A stretch of 38,171 bases of DNA from Microbacteriaceae bacterium. Lineage in GTDB: Bacteria > Actinomycetota > Actinomycetes > Actinomycetales > Microbacteriaceae. The stretch lies in the NCBI GenBank assembly GCA_014378715.1, contig JACMNE010000025.1, positions 1 through 38,171 on the forward strand, written 5' to 3'. Made by a program: the position numbers and the translations under genes. The notes beneath the pieces were generated by a model that saw only the letters and a list, made by a program, of their open reading frames with translations, was not told the DNA's origin and searched no databases. This document shows, piece by piece, positions 8,619 to 17,247 of this stretch; positions within the stretch are counted from its first letter, which is position 1, and each line of letters begins with the position of its first letter.

Positions 8619-9587
8619 ATGACCGAAGCCACCACCGTGCCCACCGCGCCAGGGGCCAAGCCGACCCTGTTCCAGCGTCTCCCGATCGTCAGCCACGTGC
8701 GCCGGAGCGTCGGGGTGCAGCGGGGGATGCTCGTCGCCGGGCTCATCATCTCGAGCGTCTTCCTCATCGCCGCCCTCTTCGCCCCGCTCATCGCTCCCTA
8801 CGGGTTCGCGCAGTCGCGCGACGAGAACGGCATCTTCGGCAAGCAGCTCCCGCCGTCACCCGAGCACCTGTGGGGGACCACCGTCGGCGGATTCGACGTG
8901 CTCTCACGGGTGATCTGGGGAACCCAGACCGCGATCTCCGTCGTGGTCATCGCCGTCGTCCTGTCGATCTTCATCGGTGTGGTTCTCGGTCTCATCTCCG
9001 GCTACCTCGGCGGCTGGCTCGACCGCATCCTCATCGTCATCGCCGATGCGATCTACCCCTTCCCCACCCTCCTCCTCGCGATCGTCATGTCGATCGTGAT
9101 CAGCGGCGGACGGTCCAGCCTGTGGAGCGGGATCTTCTCGGCGGCGATCTCCATCACCGTGGTGTTCATCCCGCAGTACTTCCGGGTCGTGCGCGCCGAG
9201 GCCATCCGGCTGAAGGCGGAGGCCTTCGTCGAGTCCGCCCGGGTCGTAGGGTCGAGCACGGGGCGGATTATGTTCACTCACGTGCTGCGGAACTCCACCC
9301 GCACGCTGCCGCTCATCCTCACCCTCAACGCCTCCGAGGCGATCCTCACCCTCGCCGGCCTCGGATTCCTCGGATTCGGCATTGCCCCGACATCCGCTGC
9401 CGAGTGGGGCTACGACCTCAACCGGGCCCTCTCGGACGCCGCGAGCGGCATCTGGTGGACCGGCCTCTACCCGGGAGCCGCGATCGTGCTCCTGGTGCTC
9501 GGCCTCACCCTCGTCGGTGAGAGCGTCAACGACATCTCCGATCCGAAGCTCCGCACGCGCAAGCGCCTCAGGAAGGTCGCCGCATGA
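8619..9587 (+). CDS. ABC transporter permease, DppC/OppC type
   Basis: The 322-residue partner permease begins one base after the stop of the first, and its end overlaps the ATPase gene by 4 bases (ATGA). It has the OppC N-terminal segment with one helix (MLVAGLIISSVFLIAALFAP), then PPSPEHLWGTTVGGFDVLSR, the classical 'HplGTD..GRDvlSR' region of DppC proteins. The five-helix BPD_transp_1 domain has the EAA loop KAEAFVESARVVGSSTGRIM. The C-terminus NDISDPKLRTRKR is standard. No missing parts were seen. Confidence 0.93.
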   Translation: MTEATTVPTAPGAKPTLFQRLPIVSHVRRSVGVQRGMLVAGLIISSVFLIAALFAPLIAPYGFAQSRDENGIFGKQLPPSPEHLWGTTVGGFDVLSRVIWGTQTAISVVVIAVVLSIFIGVVLGLISGYLGGWLDRILIVIADAIYPFPTLLLAIVMSIVISGGRSSLWSGIFSAAISITVVFIPQYFRVVRAEAIRLKAEAFVESARVVGSSTGRIMFTHVLRNSTRTLPLILTLNASEAILTLAGLGFLGFGIAPTSAAEWGYDLNRALSDAASGIWWTGLYPGAAIVLLVLGLTLVGESVNDISDPKLRTRKRLRKVAA

Positions 9588-11248
9588 CGAACATCCTCGA
9601 CATCCAGAACCTCGGCGTGAGCTTCGCGACCGACGCGGGCGAGGTGCAGGCCGTCGACGGCGTGAGCCTGTCGGTGAAGGCCGGCGAGGTGCTCGCGATC
9701 GTCGGGGAGAGCGGCAGTGGCAAGACAGTGACCGCGAAGACGATCCTCGGCCTACTGCCGGACACGGCGAGCACCAGCGGCGCTGTCGTCCTGGGCTCGA
9801 ACAACGTGATCGCCCTCGACAAGAGGGCGCTGCGCGCGATCAGGGGCACCGATGTGGCGATGGTGTTTCAGGAGCCGTCGCTCGCCCTCAACCCGGTGTT
9901 CACCGTCGGCTGGCAGATCGCCGAGGGCCTACGCGCCCACGGCAGGTTCTCCCGCGCCGCCGCCCGGGTCAAGGCGATCGACATCCTGCGCCGGGTCGGT
10001 ATCCCGGAGCCGGAGTCCCGGGTCGACTACTACCCGCACCAGTTCTCCGGCGGTCAGAAGCAGCGGGTCGTCATCGCCATGGCCCTGGTGCTCGAGCCCG
10101 AGCTCATCGTCGCCGACGAGCCCACCACCGCGCTCGATGTGACCGTGCAGGCCGAGATCCTCGACCTGCTGCGCCGCTGCCGCGACGAGTTCAACGCCGC
10201 CATCGTGCTGATCACCCACAACATGGGAGTCGTCGCCGACCTCGCGGACCGGGTCGCCGTGATGTACGACGGCAAGGTCGTCGAAGAAGCGGATGTGACG
10301 ACCCTCTTCTCCGCCCCGCAGCACGAGTACACGAAGAAGCTCCTCGGCTCGGTGCCGTTCATCGGGCAGGGCACGGCGTCCACGACCGCCAGGGCGATCG
10401 AGCGATCGTTCGGCAACCACGCGACGATCGTGGAGGCCAGGGGCCTCAAGATCGAGTATCCCGGCAGGCTCGGGCGGGGCGGGTTCCGCGCCGTCAACGG
10501 GGTCAGTTTCACAATCCAGGCGGGCGAGGTGCTCGGACTCGTCGGCGAGTCCGGGTCGGGCAAGACCACGATCGGGCGCGCCATCGCCGGCCTCACCGCG
10601 GTTACCGGGGGGAGCCTCAAGGTGCTCGGCACCGAGGTGCGGGGGCTTCGGGAACGGGGGTTCCGGCCGCTGCGCGCCGACATCGGCTTCGTCTTCCAGG
10701 ACCCCGCGTCGAGCTTCAACCCGCGGCTCACGATCGCCGAGTGCGTCGCCGAACCCCTGATCGTGCACGGGCGGGCGGGGGATGCCGCCGCCGCGCGGAC
10801 GCGCGTCGACGAGCTGCTCGAGGCCGTGCAGCTTCCGAAGGTGTTCGGCGACCGCTACCCGCACGAGCTCAGCGGTGGACAGCGCCAACGGGCGAGTCTC
10901 GCCCGTGCCATCGCGCTCGGTCCCAAGCTGCTCATCGCCGACGAGCCGACCAGCGCACTCGACGTGTCGGTGCAGGCCCGGGTGCTCGAGCTGTTCGCCG
11001 AACTCCAGCGGGAGTTCGGGTTCGCCGCCCTGTTCATCAGCCACGACCTCGCCGTCGTCGACCTGCTCGCCGACCGGATCGCCGTGCTCTACAAGGGTGA
11101 GCTCGTCGAGGAGGGGACGGGGGCCGACGTGCTGGTCACCCCCCAGCACCCGTACACCCGGCGGCTGATCGCCTCGCTGCCCGTTCCCGACCCGGTGCGC
11201 CAGGCGGAGCGGCGGGAGGAACTCCACCGACTGCGCGAGATCGGCTGA
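9584..11248 (+). CDS. Duplicated ABC ATPase (fused DppD-DppF type)
   Basis: The 554-residue protein holds two complete nucleotide-binding domains. Domain 1 (about 1-260) has Walker A GESGSGKT, signature FSGGQKQRVVIAMAL, Walker B LIVADEPTTALD and the H-loop ITHNMGVV. Domain 2 (about 285-550) has GESGSGKTT, LSGGQRQRASLARAI, LLIADEPTSALD and ISHDLAVV. Each domain ends in the oligopeptide-transporter extension, HEYTKKLLGSVP and HPYTRRLIASLP. Both sites look catalytically competent. Such fusions replace separate DppD and DppF subunits. A third ATPase follows immediately, which is more than the transporter should need. Confidence 0.93.
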   Translation: MTNILDIQNLGVSFATDAGEVQAVDGVSLSVKAGEVLAIVGESGSGKTVTAKTILGLLPDTASTSGAVVLGSNNVIALDKRALRAIRGTDVAMVFQEPSLALNPVFTVGWQIAEGLRAHGRFSRAAARVKAIDILRRVGIPEPESRVDYYPHQFSGGQKQRVVIAMALVLEPELIVADEPTTALDVTVQAEILDLLRRCRDEFNAAIVLITHNMGVVADLADRVAVMYDGKVVEEADVTTLFSAPQHEYTKKLLGSVPFIGQGTASTTARAIERSFGNHATIVEARGLKIEYPGRLGRGGFRAVNGVSFTIQAGEVLGLVGESGSGKTTIGRAIAGLTAVTGGSLKVLGTEVRGLRERGFRPLRADIGFVFQDPASSFNPRLTIAECVAEPLIVHGRAGDAAAARTRVDELLEAVQLPKVFGDRYPHELSGGQRQRASLARAIALGPKLLIADEPTSALDVSVQARVLELFAELQREFGFAALFISHDLAVVDLLADRIAVLYKGELVEEGTGADVLVTPQHPYTRRLIASLPVPDPVRQAERREELHRLREIG

Positions 11249-11250
11249 TC

Positions 11251-12087
11251 GTGAGCGCGAAGCCGTCGACCGGGGCCGTCGTCTCGGCCAGGGATCTCTC
11301 CATCGAGTACAGCGCCGGCGCGTCGCCGACCCGGTTCCTCGCCGTGCGCGGGGTGAGCTTCGACCTCGCGGCGGGGGAGGTGCTCGGGGTGATCGGCGAG
11401 TCGGGGTCGGGCAAGTCGACGCTGGCGATGGCGATCGCCGGACTCGCGGAGCCGGGGTCGGCCGACGACCGGCTCCCGGCCATCACCGGCGGCAGTCTGC
11501 GCGTGTTCGACACGGAGCTGCGGCGGATCGGCCACCGGGCCCGCTCTCGCGTGACCCTGCGTGTCGGCTACCTGCCGCAGGACGGTGCCCAGCGCCTCAA
11601 CTCCCGGATGACCGTGGCGGAGAACGTGGGGGAACCCATCTACCTTCGGGACCGGCGTTTCGACACCGACCTCGCCGGACAGGCCGTGGCCACCCTCATC
11701 GACGCCGTGCACCTTCCGCTGTCAATCCTCGGCCTGATGCCCTACGAGCTCAGCAGTGGGCAGCGGCAGCGGGTCGCCCTGGCGCGCGCCCTCATCCTGG
11801 AGCCTGCGCTCCTGGTCGCCGACGAACCCATCCGGGGGGTCGACATCATGGTGCGCCACGATGTGCTCAACGTGATCCCCGAGCTGCAGTTGGACCGCGG
11901 CTTCTCGGCGATCGTCGTCAGCAGCGACCTCGCCGTGATGACGGGCGTCACCGAGCGCATCGCCGTGCTGCACGAGGGCATCATCATCGGGCTGGACACG
12001 CTCGACAACCTCACCACGAACCCGGAGCATCCGTACCTCAAAGCCCTGGCCAGGGCGATCTCCGACCAGCCCGGGCGGGTCGGATGA
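11251..12087 (+). CDS. Third ABC ATPase of the importer operon, H-loop histidine replaced
   Basis: This 278-residue single-domain ATPase resembles DppD/DppF. Walker A (GESGSGKST), the Q-loop region (VGYLPQDGAQRLNSRMTV), the signature (LSSGQRQRVALARAL) and Walker B with the catalytic glutamate (LLVADEPIRGVD) are present. The switch histidine is not: the usual ISHDLAV reads VVSSDLAV, with Ser225 in the His position. The D-loop is RGVD rather than SALD, and the C-terminal HPYLKALARAI extension is kept. The GTG start lies 2 bases after the double-ATPase stop, and the gene overlaps the dehydrogenase by 4 bases. It may be a low-turnover or regulatory ATPase, or a specificity factor. Degeneration is also possible, although the frame is intact. 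Confidence 0.88.
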   Translation: MSAKPSTGAVVSARDLSIEYSAGASPTRFLAVRGVSFDLAAGEVLGVIGESGSGKSTLAMAIAGLAEPGSADDRLPAITGGSLRVFDTELRRIGHRARSRVTLRVGYLPQDGAQRLNSRMTVAENVGEPIYLRDRRFDTDLAGQAVATLIDAVHLPLSILGLMPYELSSGQRQRVALARALILEPALLVADEPIRGVDIMVRHDVLNVIPELQLDRGFSAIVVSSDLAVMTGVTERIAVLHEGIIIGLDTLDNLTTNPEHPYLKALARAISDQPGRVG

Positions 12088-13112
12088 CCGCCGAGGCAGC
12101 GCAGCACCGCCCGCAGCAGGGTCCGCAGCACCGTGCCGTTCTGGCCGCCAGCGCCGGGGTGGTGGCTGACGCGTCCCGCCCCACCGTCGGGCCGATCGCC
12201 CTGCTTCCCCACGGCAACCCGGTATTCGAAGCCGCGGTGGTCGCCGGTGGGGGCACGGTCACCGCACTCACCCCTCAGACCCGCGGTATCGTCTGGCTCG
12301 CCTCCGCCGACCCGGACGGGCTCGTGGCCGTCCTGGCCGCCAACCCGCAGGTCGAGTGGGTGCAGTTGCCCTGGGCGGGCGTCGACGCGTTCTCGTCCGT
12401 CCTGGCGCCGTTCGCCGATCATCCGCTGCCGCTATGGACCAGTGCGAAGGGCGCCTACGCGCAGCCCGTGGCCGAGCACGCACTCACGCTGGTTCTCGCG
12501 GTATTGCGGGTCATTCCCACCCGGGTGCGCGCGACGGGTTGGTCCGCGCTGCCGGAGGGCCGCTCGCTGTACGGACTGCGGATCGTTCTGGTCGGCGCGG
12601 GTGGCATCGCGATCGAGCTGCTGCGCCTTCTGGCGCCATTCGGTGTCGAGGTGACCGTCGTGCGACGCAGCAGCGAGCCCCTGCCAAGTGCCGCCCGCAC
12701 GGTGACGGTCGACCGGCTCGACGAGGTGCTTCCCACAGCGGATGTTGTGGTGATCGCCGCCGCGCTGACCGGCGGCACCACCGGGCTGTTCGACGCCCGT
12801 CGGCTCTCCTTGCTCGGCCGGCACGCCGTACTCGTCAACATCGCACGTGGGGGACTTGTCGACACCGACGCCCTCACCGATGCCCTCGCGGCGGGGCGTC
12901 TCGCCGGGGCCGGGCTCGACGTCACGGTGCCGGAGCCGCTGCCCGACGGACATCCCCTCTGGAACGAACCCCGGGTGATCATCACCCCGCACAGCGCCGA
13001 CACGCCCGACATGACAGCGCCCCTCCTCGCCGAGAGAATCAGGCTGAACGTCGCCGCCTTCACCGGCGACGGCCGGTTTGTCGGGGTTGTCGACCCCTCC
13101 GCCGGATATTAG
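12084..13112 (+). CDS. D-isomer-specific 2-hydroxyacid dehydrogenase, NAD-binding
   Basis: The 342-residue dehydrogenase interconverts 2-hydroxy- and 2-oxo acids with NAD(P)H. The Rossmann motif reads LVGAGGIAIELLRLL, with alanine at the last glycine of GxGxxG. The family signatures follow: ADVVVIAAALTGGTTGLFD, VLVNIARGGLVDTDAL (catalytic Arg in the ARGG segment), GLDVTVPEPLPDGHPLW (Glu) and VIITPHSADT (His). The N-terminal catalytic domain contains VEWVQLPWAGVD. ATG-TGA overlap with the ATPase gene means translational coupling, so the enzyme probably acts on the imported compound. The first 35 residues are weakly conserved, and an internal GTG start cannot be excluded. Confidence 0.9.
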   Translation: MTAEAAQHRPQQGPQHRAVLAASAGVVADASRPTVGPIALLPHGNPVFEAAVVAGGGTVTALTPQTRGIVWLASADPDGLVAVLAANPQVEWVQLPWAGVDAFSSVLAPFADHPLPLWTSAKGAYAQPVAEHALTLVLAVLRVIPTRVRATGWSALPEGRSLYGLRIVLVGAGGIAIELLRLLAPFGVEVTVVRRSSEPLPSAARTVTVDRLDEVLPTADVVVIAAALTGGTTGLFDARRLSLLGRHAVLVNIARGGLVDTDALTDALAAGRLAGAGLDVTVPEPLPDGHPLWNEPRVIITPHSADTPDMTAPLLAERIRLNVAAFTGDGRFVGVVDPSAGY

Positions 13113-13168
13113 CCGCACTCCGCCGCCGGGGGAGTGTCCGTCCGGGGGCCGCGACGGGCTGCTCGATT

Positions 13169-13195
13169 TTGCACACGCCCGTCCTTTGGTAAGGT
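13169..13195 (+). promoter_or_regulatory. Probable tRNA-Asn promoter
   Basis: TTGCAC (13169-13174) and TAAGGT (13190-13195) are separated by 15 bases. The second box lies about 20 bases before the tRNA 5' end. The spacer is short, and an alternative -10 (TAGACA, 13195-13200) has a 20-base spacer, so the exact boxes are uncertain. Confidence 0.4.
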
Positions 13196-13215
13196 AGACA
13201 AGCTGTTTACAGCAA

Positions 13216-13288
13216 TCCTCGATAGCTCAATTGGCAGAGCAGCCGACTGTTAATCGGCAGGTTCTTGGTTCGAGTCCAAGTCGAGGAG
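13216..13288 (+). tRNA. tRNA-Asn (anticodon GTT)
   Basis: A complete cloverleaf can be drawn. The acceptor stem is TCCTCGA/TCGAGGA with discriminator G. The D-arm contains AGCTCAATTGGCAGAGC. The anticodon stem is GCCGA/TCGGC around loop CTGTTAA, with GTT at 13249-13251. The T-arm is centred on GGTTCGAGTCC. CCA is not encoded, as is usual in actinobacteria. A hairpin terminator follows directly. Confidence 0.97.
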
Positions 13289-13294
13289 CTCGAA

Positions 13295-13328
13295 GGCCGC
13301 AAGGGGCTCCACCCCCTGCGGTCTTTGT
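13295..13328 (+). terminator. Intrinsic terminator after tRNA-Asn
   Basis: A GC-rich stem formed by GGCCGCAAGGGG (13295-13306) and the segment at 13312-13323 ending in CTGCGGTC is followed by a T-rich TTTGTTC. It sits only a few bases after the tRNA and so most likely ends its transcript. Confidence 0.7.
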
Positions 13329-13409
13329 TCGTTCAGCGGTCGGAGGGCTACTCCCGGGGGTGTAGCCACCCGACACCCCGGGGCGGATGCCGCGCGGGCA
13401 CCCCGTCGC

Positions 13410-13422
13410 TAAAATTCCTCTA
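13410..13422 (+). promoter_or_regulatory. Leaderless promoter of the histidine kinase gene
   Basis: TAAAAT at 13410-13415 is a near-consensus -10 box. The ATG of the kinase follows 6 bases later, so the message should have no 5' leader. No Shine-Dalgarno sequence is present. Confidence 0.6.
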
Positions 13423-14789
13423 TGCGACCTCCGTCCCGCGTCACCGAGTGGCACGACCGGTGGGAGCGGTACCCCCACCTCGAGCACCGCGGGTCGCCCG
13501 AGGCACGGCTGTGGATCCCCGTCATCGTCGCGTTCCTCATCCAGGTGCCGCCCTCCATCTTCCGCGCTCGGGTCCTGGGTACTCCGGAGACCACGACCCT
13601 GCTCGTGGCCGGTGTGATCATCGCGGCGATCGGTCCGCTGGCGCTCATCGCCGCGAGGCGATATCCCGGCCCCGTCGTCGCGGTGGTGTCAGCGGCGGCC
13701 TCGGCCGACCTCATCGTCACGAGCTCGTCCTGGGGTCCGCCCTACATCGCGCTGGCCTTCGCGCTCGTCGGCGCGATCGTGCGCGGCGCACGGCTGTGGG
13801 CTTGGACCGCGGTGTCGGCCGCATGGCTGGCCACCCTCGCGATCGCGATCGGGCTCGATCTATCCTGGCAGCCCGCCCGCATCGCGGGGATCACCCTCGG
13901 TATCCTCGTGGTGCTCGGGGTGGGCGAGAGTATGCGCACCCGCCGGGAGCGGTTCGAGCAGGTGGGCCGTACGCTCGCCGAGCGCCGACAGACCGAGGTG
14001 CAGGCTGAGCGGGTGCGGATCGCCCGCGAACTCCATGACGTGCTCGCGCACTCCCTGAGCCAGATCAACGTGCAGGCGAGCGTGGGGCTCCACCTCGCCG
14101 AGAAGCAGCCGCAGACGGCCGTCGCCGCGCTCGCCAGCATCAAGGAGACCAGCAAGACCGCCCTCGACGAGGTACGTGCCGTTCTCGGCATACTTCGGGC
14201 CGAGGGGGGAGCGGATGTCGGCGCCCCCCTCGTTCCGGAGCCCGACCTCTCCCGGCTGCCCGGCTTGGTGGCGAGTGTCTCCTCGCAGGGGGTGCACGTG
14301 GCACTGGACGATCGCACGGCGGCGGGTGAGGCGGGGGGTGCAGTCGGGGCGGGCGCAGCAGCTCCCGTCCGTCCGTCGGCGGCCGTGCAACTCGCCGTCT
14401 ACCGGATCGTGCAGGAGTCGCTGACCAATGTGGTGCGCCATTCGGGAGCCACCTCAGCGACGGTGACCATTGCCGAGGTCGCAGATACCCTCGAGGTGAC
14501 CGTGCGGGACAACGGGTCGGGGGCTCCCCAGCTCGAGCTGCCCCGCAGCCCGGATGGCGCCCACGATGCTGCGCGCGACGGCACACGCCGGGACGGCACG
14601 GTCGGGCGTGGCCTCCTGGGGATGCACGAGCGCGCAGAACTGCTCGGCGGCACTCTGGAAACCCGCTCCTCTCCCACCGGGTTCGAGGTGCTCGTGCACA
14701 TCCCGCTCGGGGCCGACTCCGATGCCCCTGCAGTTCGCGCGTCCACCGTCCCCGCGACATCCGCTGCAGAGAGAGCACCCAGCCCATGA
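13422..14789 (+). CDS. Sensor histidine kinase, NarL/DesK (HisKA_3) family
   Basis: The 455-residue membrane kinase partners the response regulator that overlaps its 3' end. The N-terminal half has four or five hydrophobic helices (about residues 30-165) and no large extracellular loop, so the signal is probably sensed in or near the membrane. A coiled segment follows (ESMRTRRERFEQVGRTLAER). The dimerisation/phospho-acceptor motif is ERVRIARELHDVLAHSLSQI, with His205. The HATPase_c domain has the N-box VQESLTNVVRHSG and the G-box DNGSGAP, then GLLGMHERAELLGG. An alanine/glycine-rich insert sits before the ATPase domain, and a variable tail of about 25 residues ends the protein. The stimulus is unknown. 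Confidence 0.93.
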   Translation: MRPPSRVTEWHDRWERYPHLEHRGSPEARLWIPVIVAFLIQVPPSIFRARVLGTPETTTLLVAGVIIAAIGPLALIAARRYPGPVVAVVSAAASADLIVTSSSWGPPYIALAFALVGAIVRGARLWAWTAVSAAWLATLAIAIGLDLSWQPARIAGITLGILVVLGVGESMRTRRERFEQVGRTLAERRQTEVQAERVRIARELHDVLAHSLSQINVQASVGLHLAEKQPQTAVAALASIKETSKTALDEVRAVLGILRAEGGADVGAPLVPEPDLSRLPGLVASVSSQGVHVALDDRTAAGEAGGAVGAGAAAPVRPSAAVQLAVYRIVQESLTNVVRHSGATSATVTIAEVADTLEVTVRDNGSGAPQLELPRSPDGAHDAARDGTRRDGTVGRGLLGMHERAELLGGTLETRSSPTGFEVLVHIPLGADSDAPAVRASTVPATSAAERAPSP

Positions 14790-15445
14790 TCCGAGTTGCC
14801 ATCGCCGACGACCAGCAGCTCATCCGCGCCGGCTTCCGGTCGCTGCTCCAGGCCGAGCCCGATCTCGACGTCGTCGGGGAGGCGGGAACCGGCGAGGAGG
14901 CCGTCGCCCTCGTGCGGGCCCAACTGCCCGACGTGATCCTCATGGACATCCGGATGCCCGGCGGTGACGGACTCTGGGCGACCGGGGCCATCGCCTCCGA
15001 CCCGGCCCTCTCGGCCACGCGCATCGTGATCGTCACGACCTTCGAGCTCGACGAGTACGTCGGCAGAGCCATCCGCGCGGGTGCGAGCGGGTTCCTGGTG
15101 AAGGACACCGAGCCGGTCGAGCTCATCCGCGCCGTGCACGTCGTCGCGGCAGGCGACGCACTGCTCTCCCCGAGCGTGACCCGACGCCTGCTCGAACGCG
15201 TCGCGACGACACTGACCGAGAAAGCGGATGCCGCGTCCCTGGCGGTACTCACCGAGCGGGAGCGAGAGGTGCTGCGTCTCGTCGGGCAGGGTCTGACCAA
15301 TGACGAGATCGGCCGGGCGCTGTTCCTGAGCCCGCTCACCGCGAAGACCCACGTCTCGCGGATCATGAGCAAACTCGCCGCCCGCGACCGGGTGCAGCTC
15401 GTCGTCGTCGCCTACGAGACCGGGCTGGTGCTCGCCGGGCACTAG
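14786..15445 (+). CDS. Response regulator, NarL/LuxR family
   Basis: This is the 219-residue DNA-binding partner of the kinase, with ATGA overlap. The receiver domain has the acidic pair Asp8-Asp9, phospho-acceptor Asp54 in DVILMDIRMPGG, the TTFELDEYV switch region and the conserved lysine in GFLVKD. The LuxR-type helix-turn-helix near the C-terminus reads LTEREREVLRLVGQGLTNDE followed by IGRALFLSPLTAKTHVSRIM. All residues needed for phosphorylation are present. Target genes are not evident; the SHOCT membrane protein gene 144 bases downstream on the same strand is a candidate by position only. Confidence 0.94.
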   Translation: MIRVAIADDQQLIRAGFRSLLQAEPDLDVVGEAGTGEEAVALVRAQLPDVILMDIRMPGGDGLWATGAIASDPALSATRIVIVTTFELDEYVGRAIRAGASGFLVKDTEPVELIRAVHVVAAGDALLSPSVTRRLLERVATTLTEKADAASLAVLTEREREVLRLVGQGLTNDEIGRALFLSPLTAKTHVSRIMSKLAARDRVQLVVVAYETGLVLAGH

Positions 15446-15589
15446 GCCCGCCCGGGGGAGTAGCGGACCCGCAGGGGTCATCCATCAGGTGTACCGCCGA
15501 ATCATCCGCTGGGCAGATTCGCCGTCCGGACCGTCGGACGAGAGTGGGGGCACCGGTTCCGTCGGAACCCCAATGGAAGGAATCACCCC

Positions 15590-15967
15590 ATGTCCGCACT
15601 CCTGGCGACGCACCTCGCCACCCCACTGACCACCCCACTGACCGCCTCACTCAGCACCTCTCCGCTAGCCTCGGCCCAGCTGTCCTTCGCCCATCACGAC
15701 TACGGCCCGTTCGGGGGCGGATTCGGGTGGCTCGTGCTCCTCATCCCCCTGTTCTGGGTCGGTCTCATCGTGCTCATCGCCGTCCTCTTCGGGCGCCGCT
15801 GGCGTCGGGCCGCGATGGGCCCGGGCGGCCGCGCTTGGCACTCATCACCCATCACGGGTGCCGAGGCCTCTCTCGCGGAACGCTTCGCCCAGGGCGACAT
15901 CGACGAGACGGAATACCGCAGCCGCCTCGAGGTGCTGCGCGCGAGCCGACCCCAGCCGCAGAAGTAG
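15590..15967 (+). CDS. Small membrane protein with C-terminal SHOCT domain
   Basis: The 125-residue protein has a Thr/Leu/Ser-rich N-terminus and one clear transmembrane helix (FGWLVLLIPLFWVGLIVLIA), then a basic stretch (GRRWRRAA). The C-terminal SHOCT motif reads LAERFAQGDIDETEYRSRLE. SHOCT is a short helical oligomerisation motif found at protein ends in bacteria. A strong GGAAGGA lies 9 bases before the ATG. It follows the two-component system and may belong to its regulon. The exact role is unknown. Confidence 0.85.
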   Translation: MSALLATHLATPLTTPLTASLSTSPLASAQLSFAHHDYGPFGGGFGWLVLLIPLFWVGLIVLIAVLFGRRWRRAAMGPGGRAWHSSPITGAEASLAERFAQGDIDETEYRSRLEVLRASRPQPQK

Positions 15968-16055
15968 CGGTGGGGCCCGGCCGAGGCCCGGCCGGGGGTG
16001 CGCGGTAATGTCGATGCTGGACCGCGAACCTCCGCGGCCGGATTGAGGGCCGCCC

Positions 16056-16949
16056 GTGAACGCATGGATCATCGCGAACGCCGGGGCGACGGTGGGAATC
16101 CTGATCGGGATCGCCGTCCTCGCCCTCGTCCTCCTCATCCTCTGGCTCGCCGGGGTGCGCAACATTCGCCTGCTCTCCCTCGAACTCAACGCCGCCGACC
16201 GGGAGATCACCCGACTGGACTCCTCGATCGCCGAGCAGGCGGCGCGGCTCCGGATCGTTCGCGAGCTGAACGAGGTGGCGGTGGACTCCGTGTCGGCGAT
16301 CATCCGCCTGGCGGACAGCGCCCGCTACATCGTCGAATCCGATCCCACTGTTATGGCCCGCACGGCCTCCCAGATCGCCACGTCGGGGCGCAGCACCCTG
16401 GCCGGCCTCCGACGGATCGTCTCCGTGGCCGGCACGGGGGAGAGCGCGCCGAGACCGAGCATCAGCTCGCTCGACGACCTCCTCGGGTCTATGCGGACAC
16501 AGGGACTCACCATCACCTTCTCCGAGACCGGAGAGCGTTTCGATCTCCAGCCCGGGGCGGATGTGGCGCTCTATCGCATCCTCGAGGAGGCAGTGAGCAA
16601 CGCACTCAGTTATGGCGGACCCGGGACCGACGTGCGCGTCTCGTTCACCTGGACCGCAGAGGGCGTGCAACTGCTGGTGGACGACGACGGGATCCAGTCC
16701 GACGGGCGCCGACGCGGCCTCGACCCGGGCGACATCACGCAGCAGCGCAGATACTCCTTCCAGGACGACCTCAACACACTGACGGGCGAGGTCACCGGCG
16801 AGGGCATCGCCGAGATGCGCGAGCGCGCCGTCGCATTCGGCGGGATCTTCAACTCCTACCCGGTACCCGGCGTCGGCTTCTCGGTGTCCGCGATCTTCCC
16901 CGCCCTCCGTTTCGACAACGGGGTGCACGGAGTCAACCTCAACCGTTGA
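16056..16949 (+). CDS. Orphan histidine-kinase-like ATPase without phospho-acceptor histidine
   Basis: The 297-residue protein has one N-terminal helix (about residues 10-33), a short coiled segment, a HisKA_3-like helix pair and a HATPase_c domain. The position that should hold the phospho-acceptor is altered: RELHDVLAHS of the other kinase here corresponds to RELNEVAVDS, so Asn72 replaces the histidine. The ATP-binding part keeps the N-box (ILEEAVSNALSYGG) and a divergent G1 box (VDDDGIQSDGRRRG), then GIAEMRERAVAFGG. No regulator gene is adjacent. GTG start with GAGGG upstream. It could be an ATP-binding accessory or decoy for another kinase; autophosphorylation in the usual way is unlikely. 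Confidence 0.82.
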   Translation: MNAWIIANAGATVGILIGIAVLALVLLILWLAGVRNIRLLSLELNAADREITRLDSSIAEQAARLRIVRELNEVAVDSVSAIIRLADSARYIVESDPTVMARTASQIATSGRSTLAGLRRIVSVAGTGESAPRPSISSLDDLLGSMRTQGLTITFSETGERFDLQPGADVALYRILEEAVSNALSYGGPGTDVRVSFTWTAEGVQLLVDDDGIQSDGRRRGLDPGDITQQRRYSFQDDLNTLTGEVTGEGIAEMRERAVAFGGIFNSYPVPGVGFSVSAIFPALRFDNGVHGVNLNR

Positions 16950-17247
16950 TGCTGGGCTGATGCGCTGGCCATCACCTCGCTTCCATCCCGTTCAGCGTTG
17001 CCCGAGTCGACACCCTGCCGCCGTGGCGCGGCCTGCGCCCAGGGTCGATGCTGGCCGGGGGAACGAACCACGGGACGCCGTTCTCGAGATAGACCCCCCA
17101 CCCGTGATCGTGGATCCCGTGATGGTGGCAGCCACCGACATCACTTCCGCTGACAGGCCAACGACCAGGATTTCCTGTGGAGAACACCCCCGACGTGCCC
17201 GCCTGTGGAGAGGAGGTCGCCGATCGTGCGCCACGGTCCGGCCGACG

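Noticed and set aside
13227-13487. Small minus-strand open frame ending LGLEPRTCRLTVGCSAN
   Set aside because: This is the usual spurious translation across a tRNA gene.
16950-17247. A possible small gene or RNA between the kinase-like gene and def
   Set aside because: Open frames here lack a ribosome-binding site and family pattern, and no stable long stem was found.
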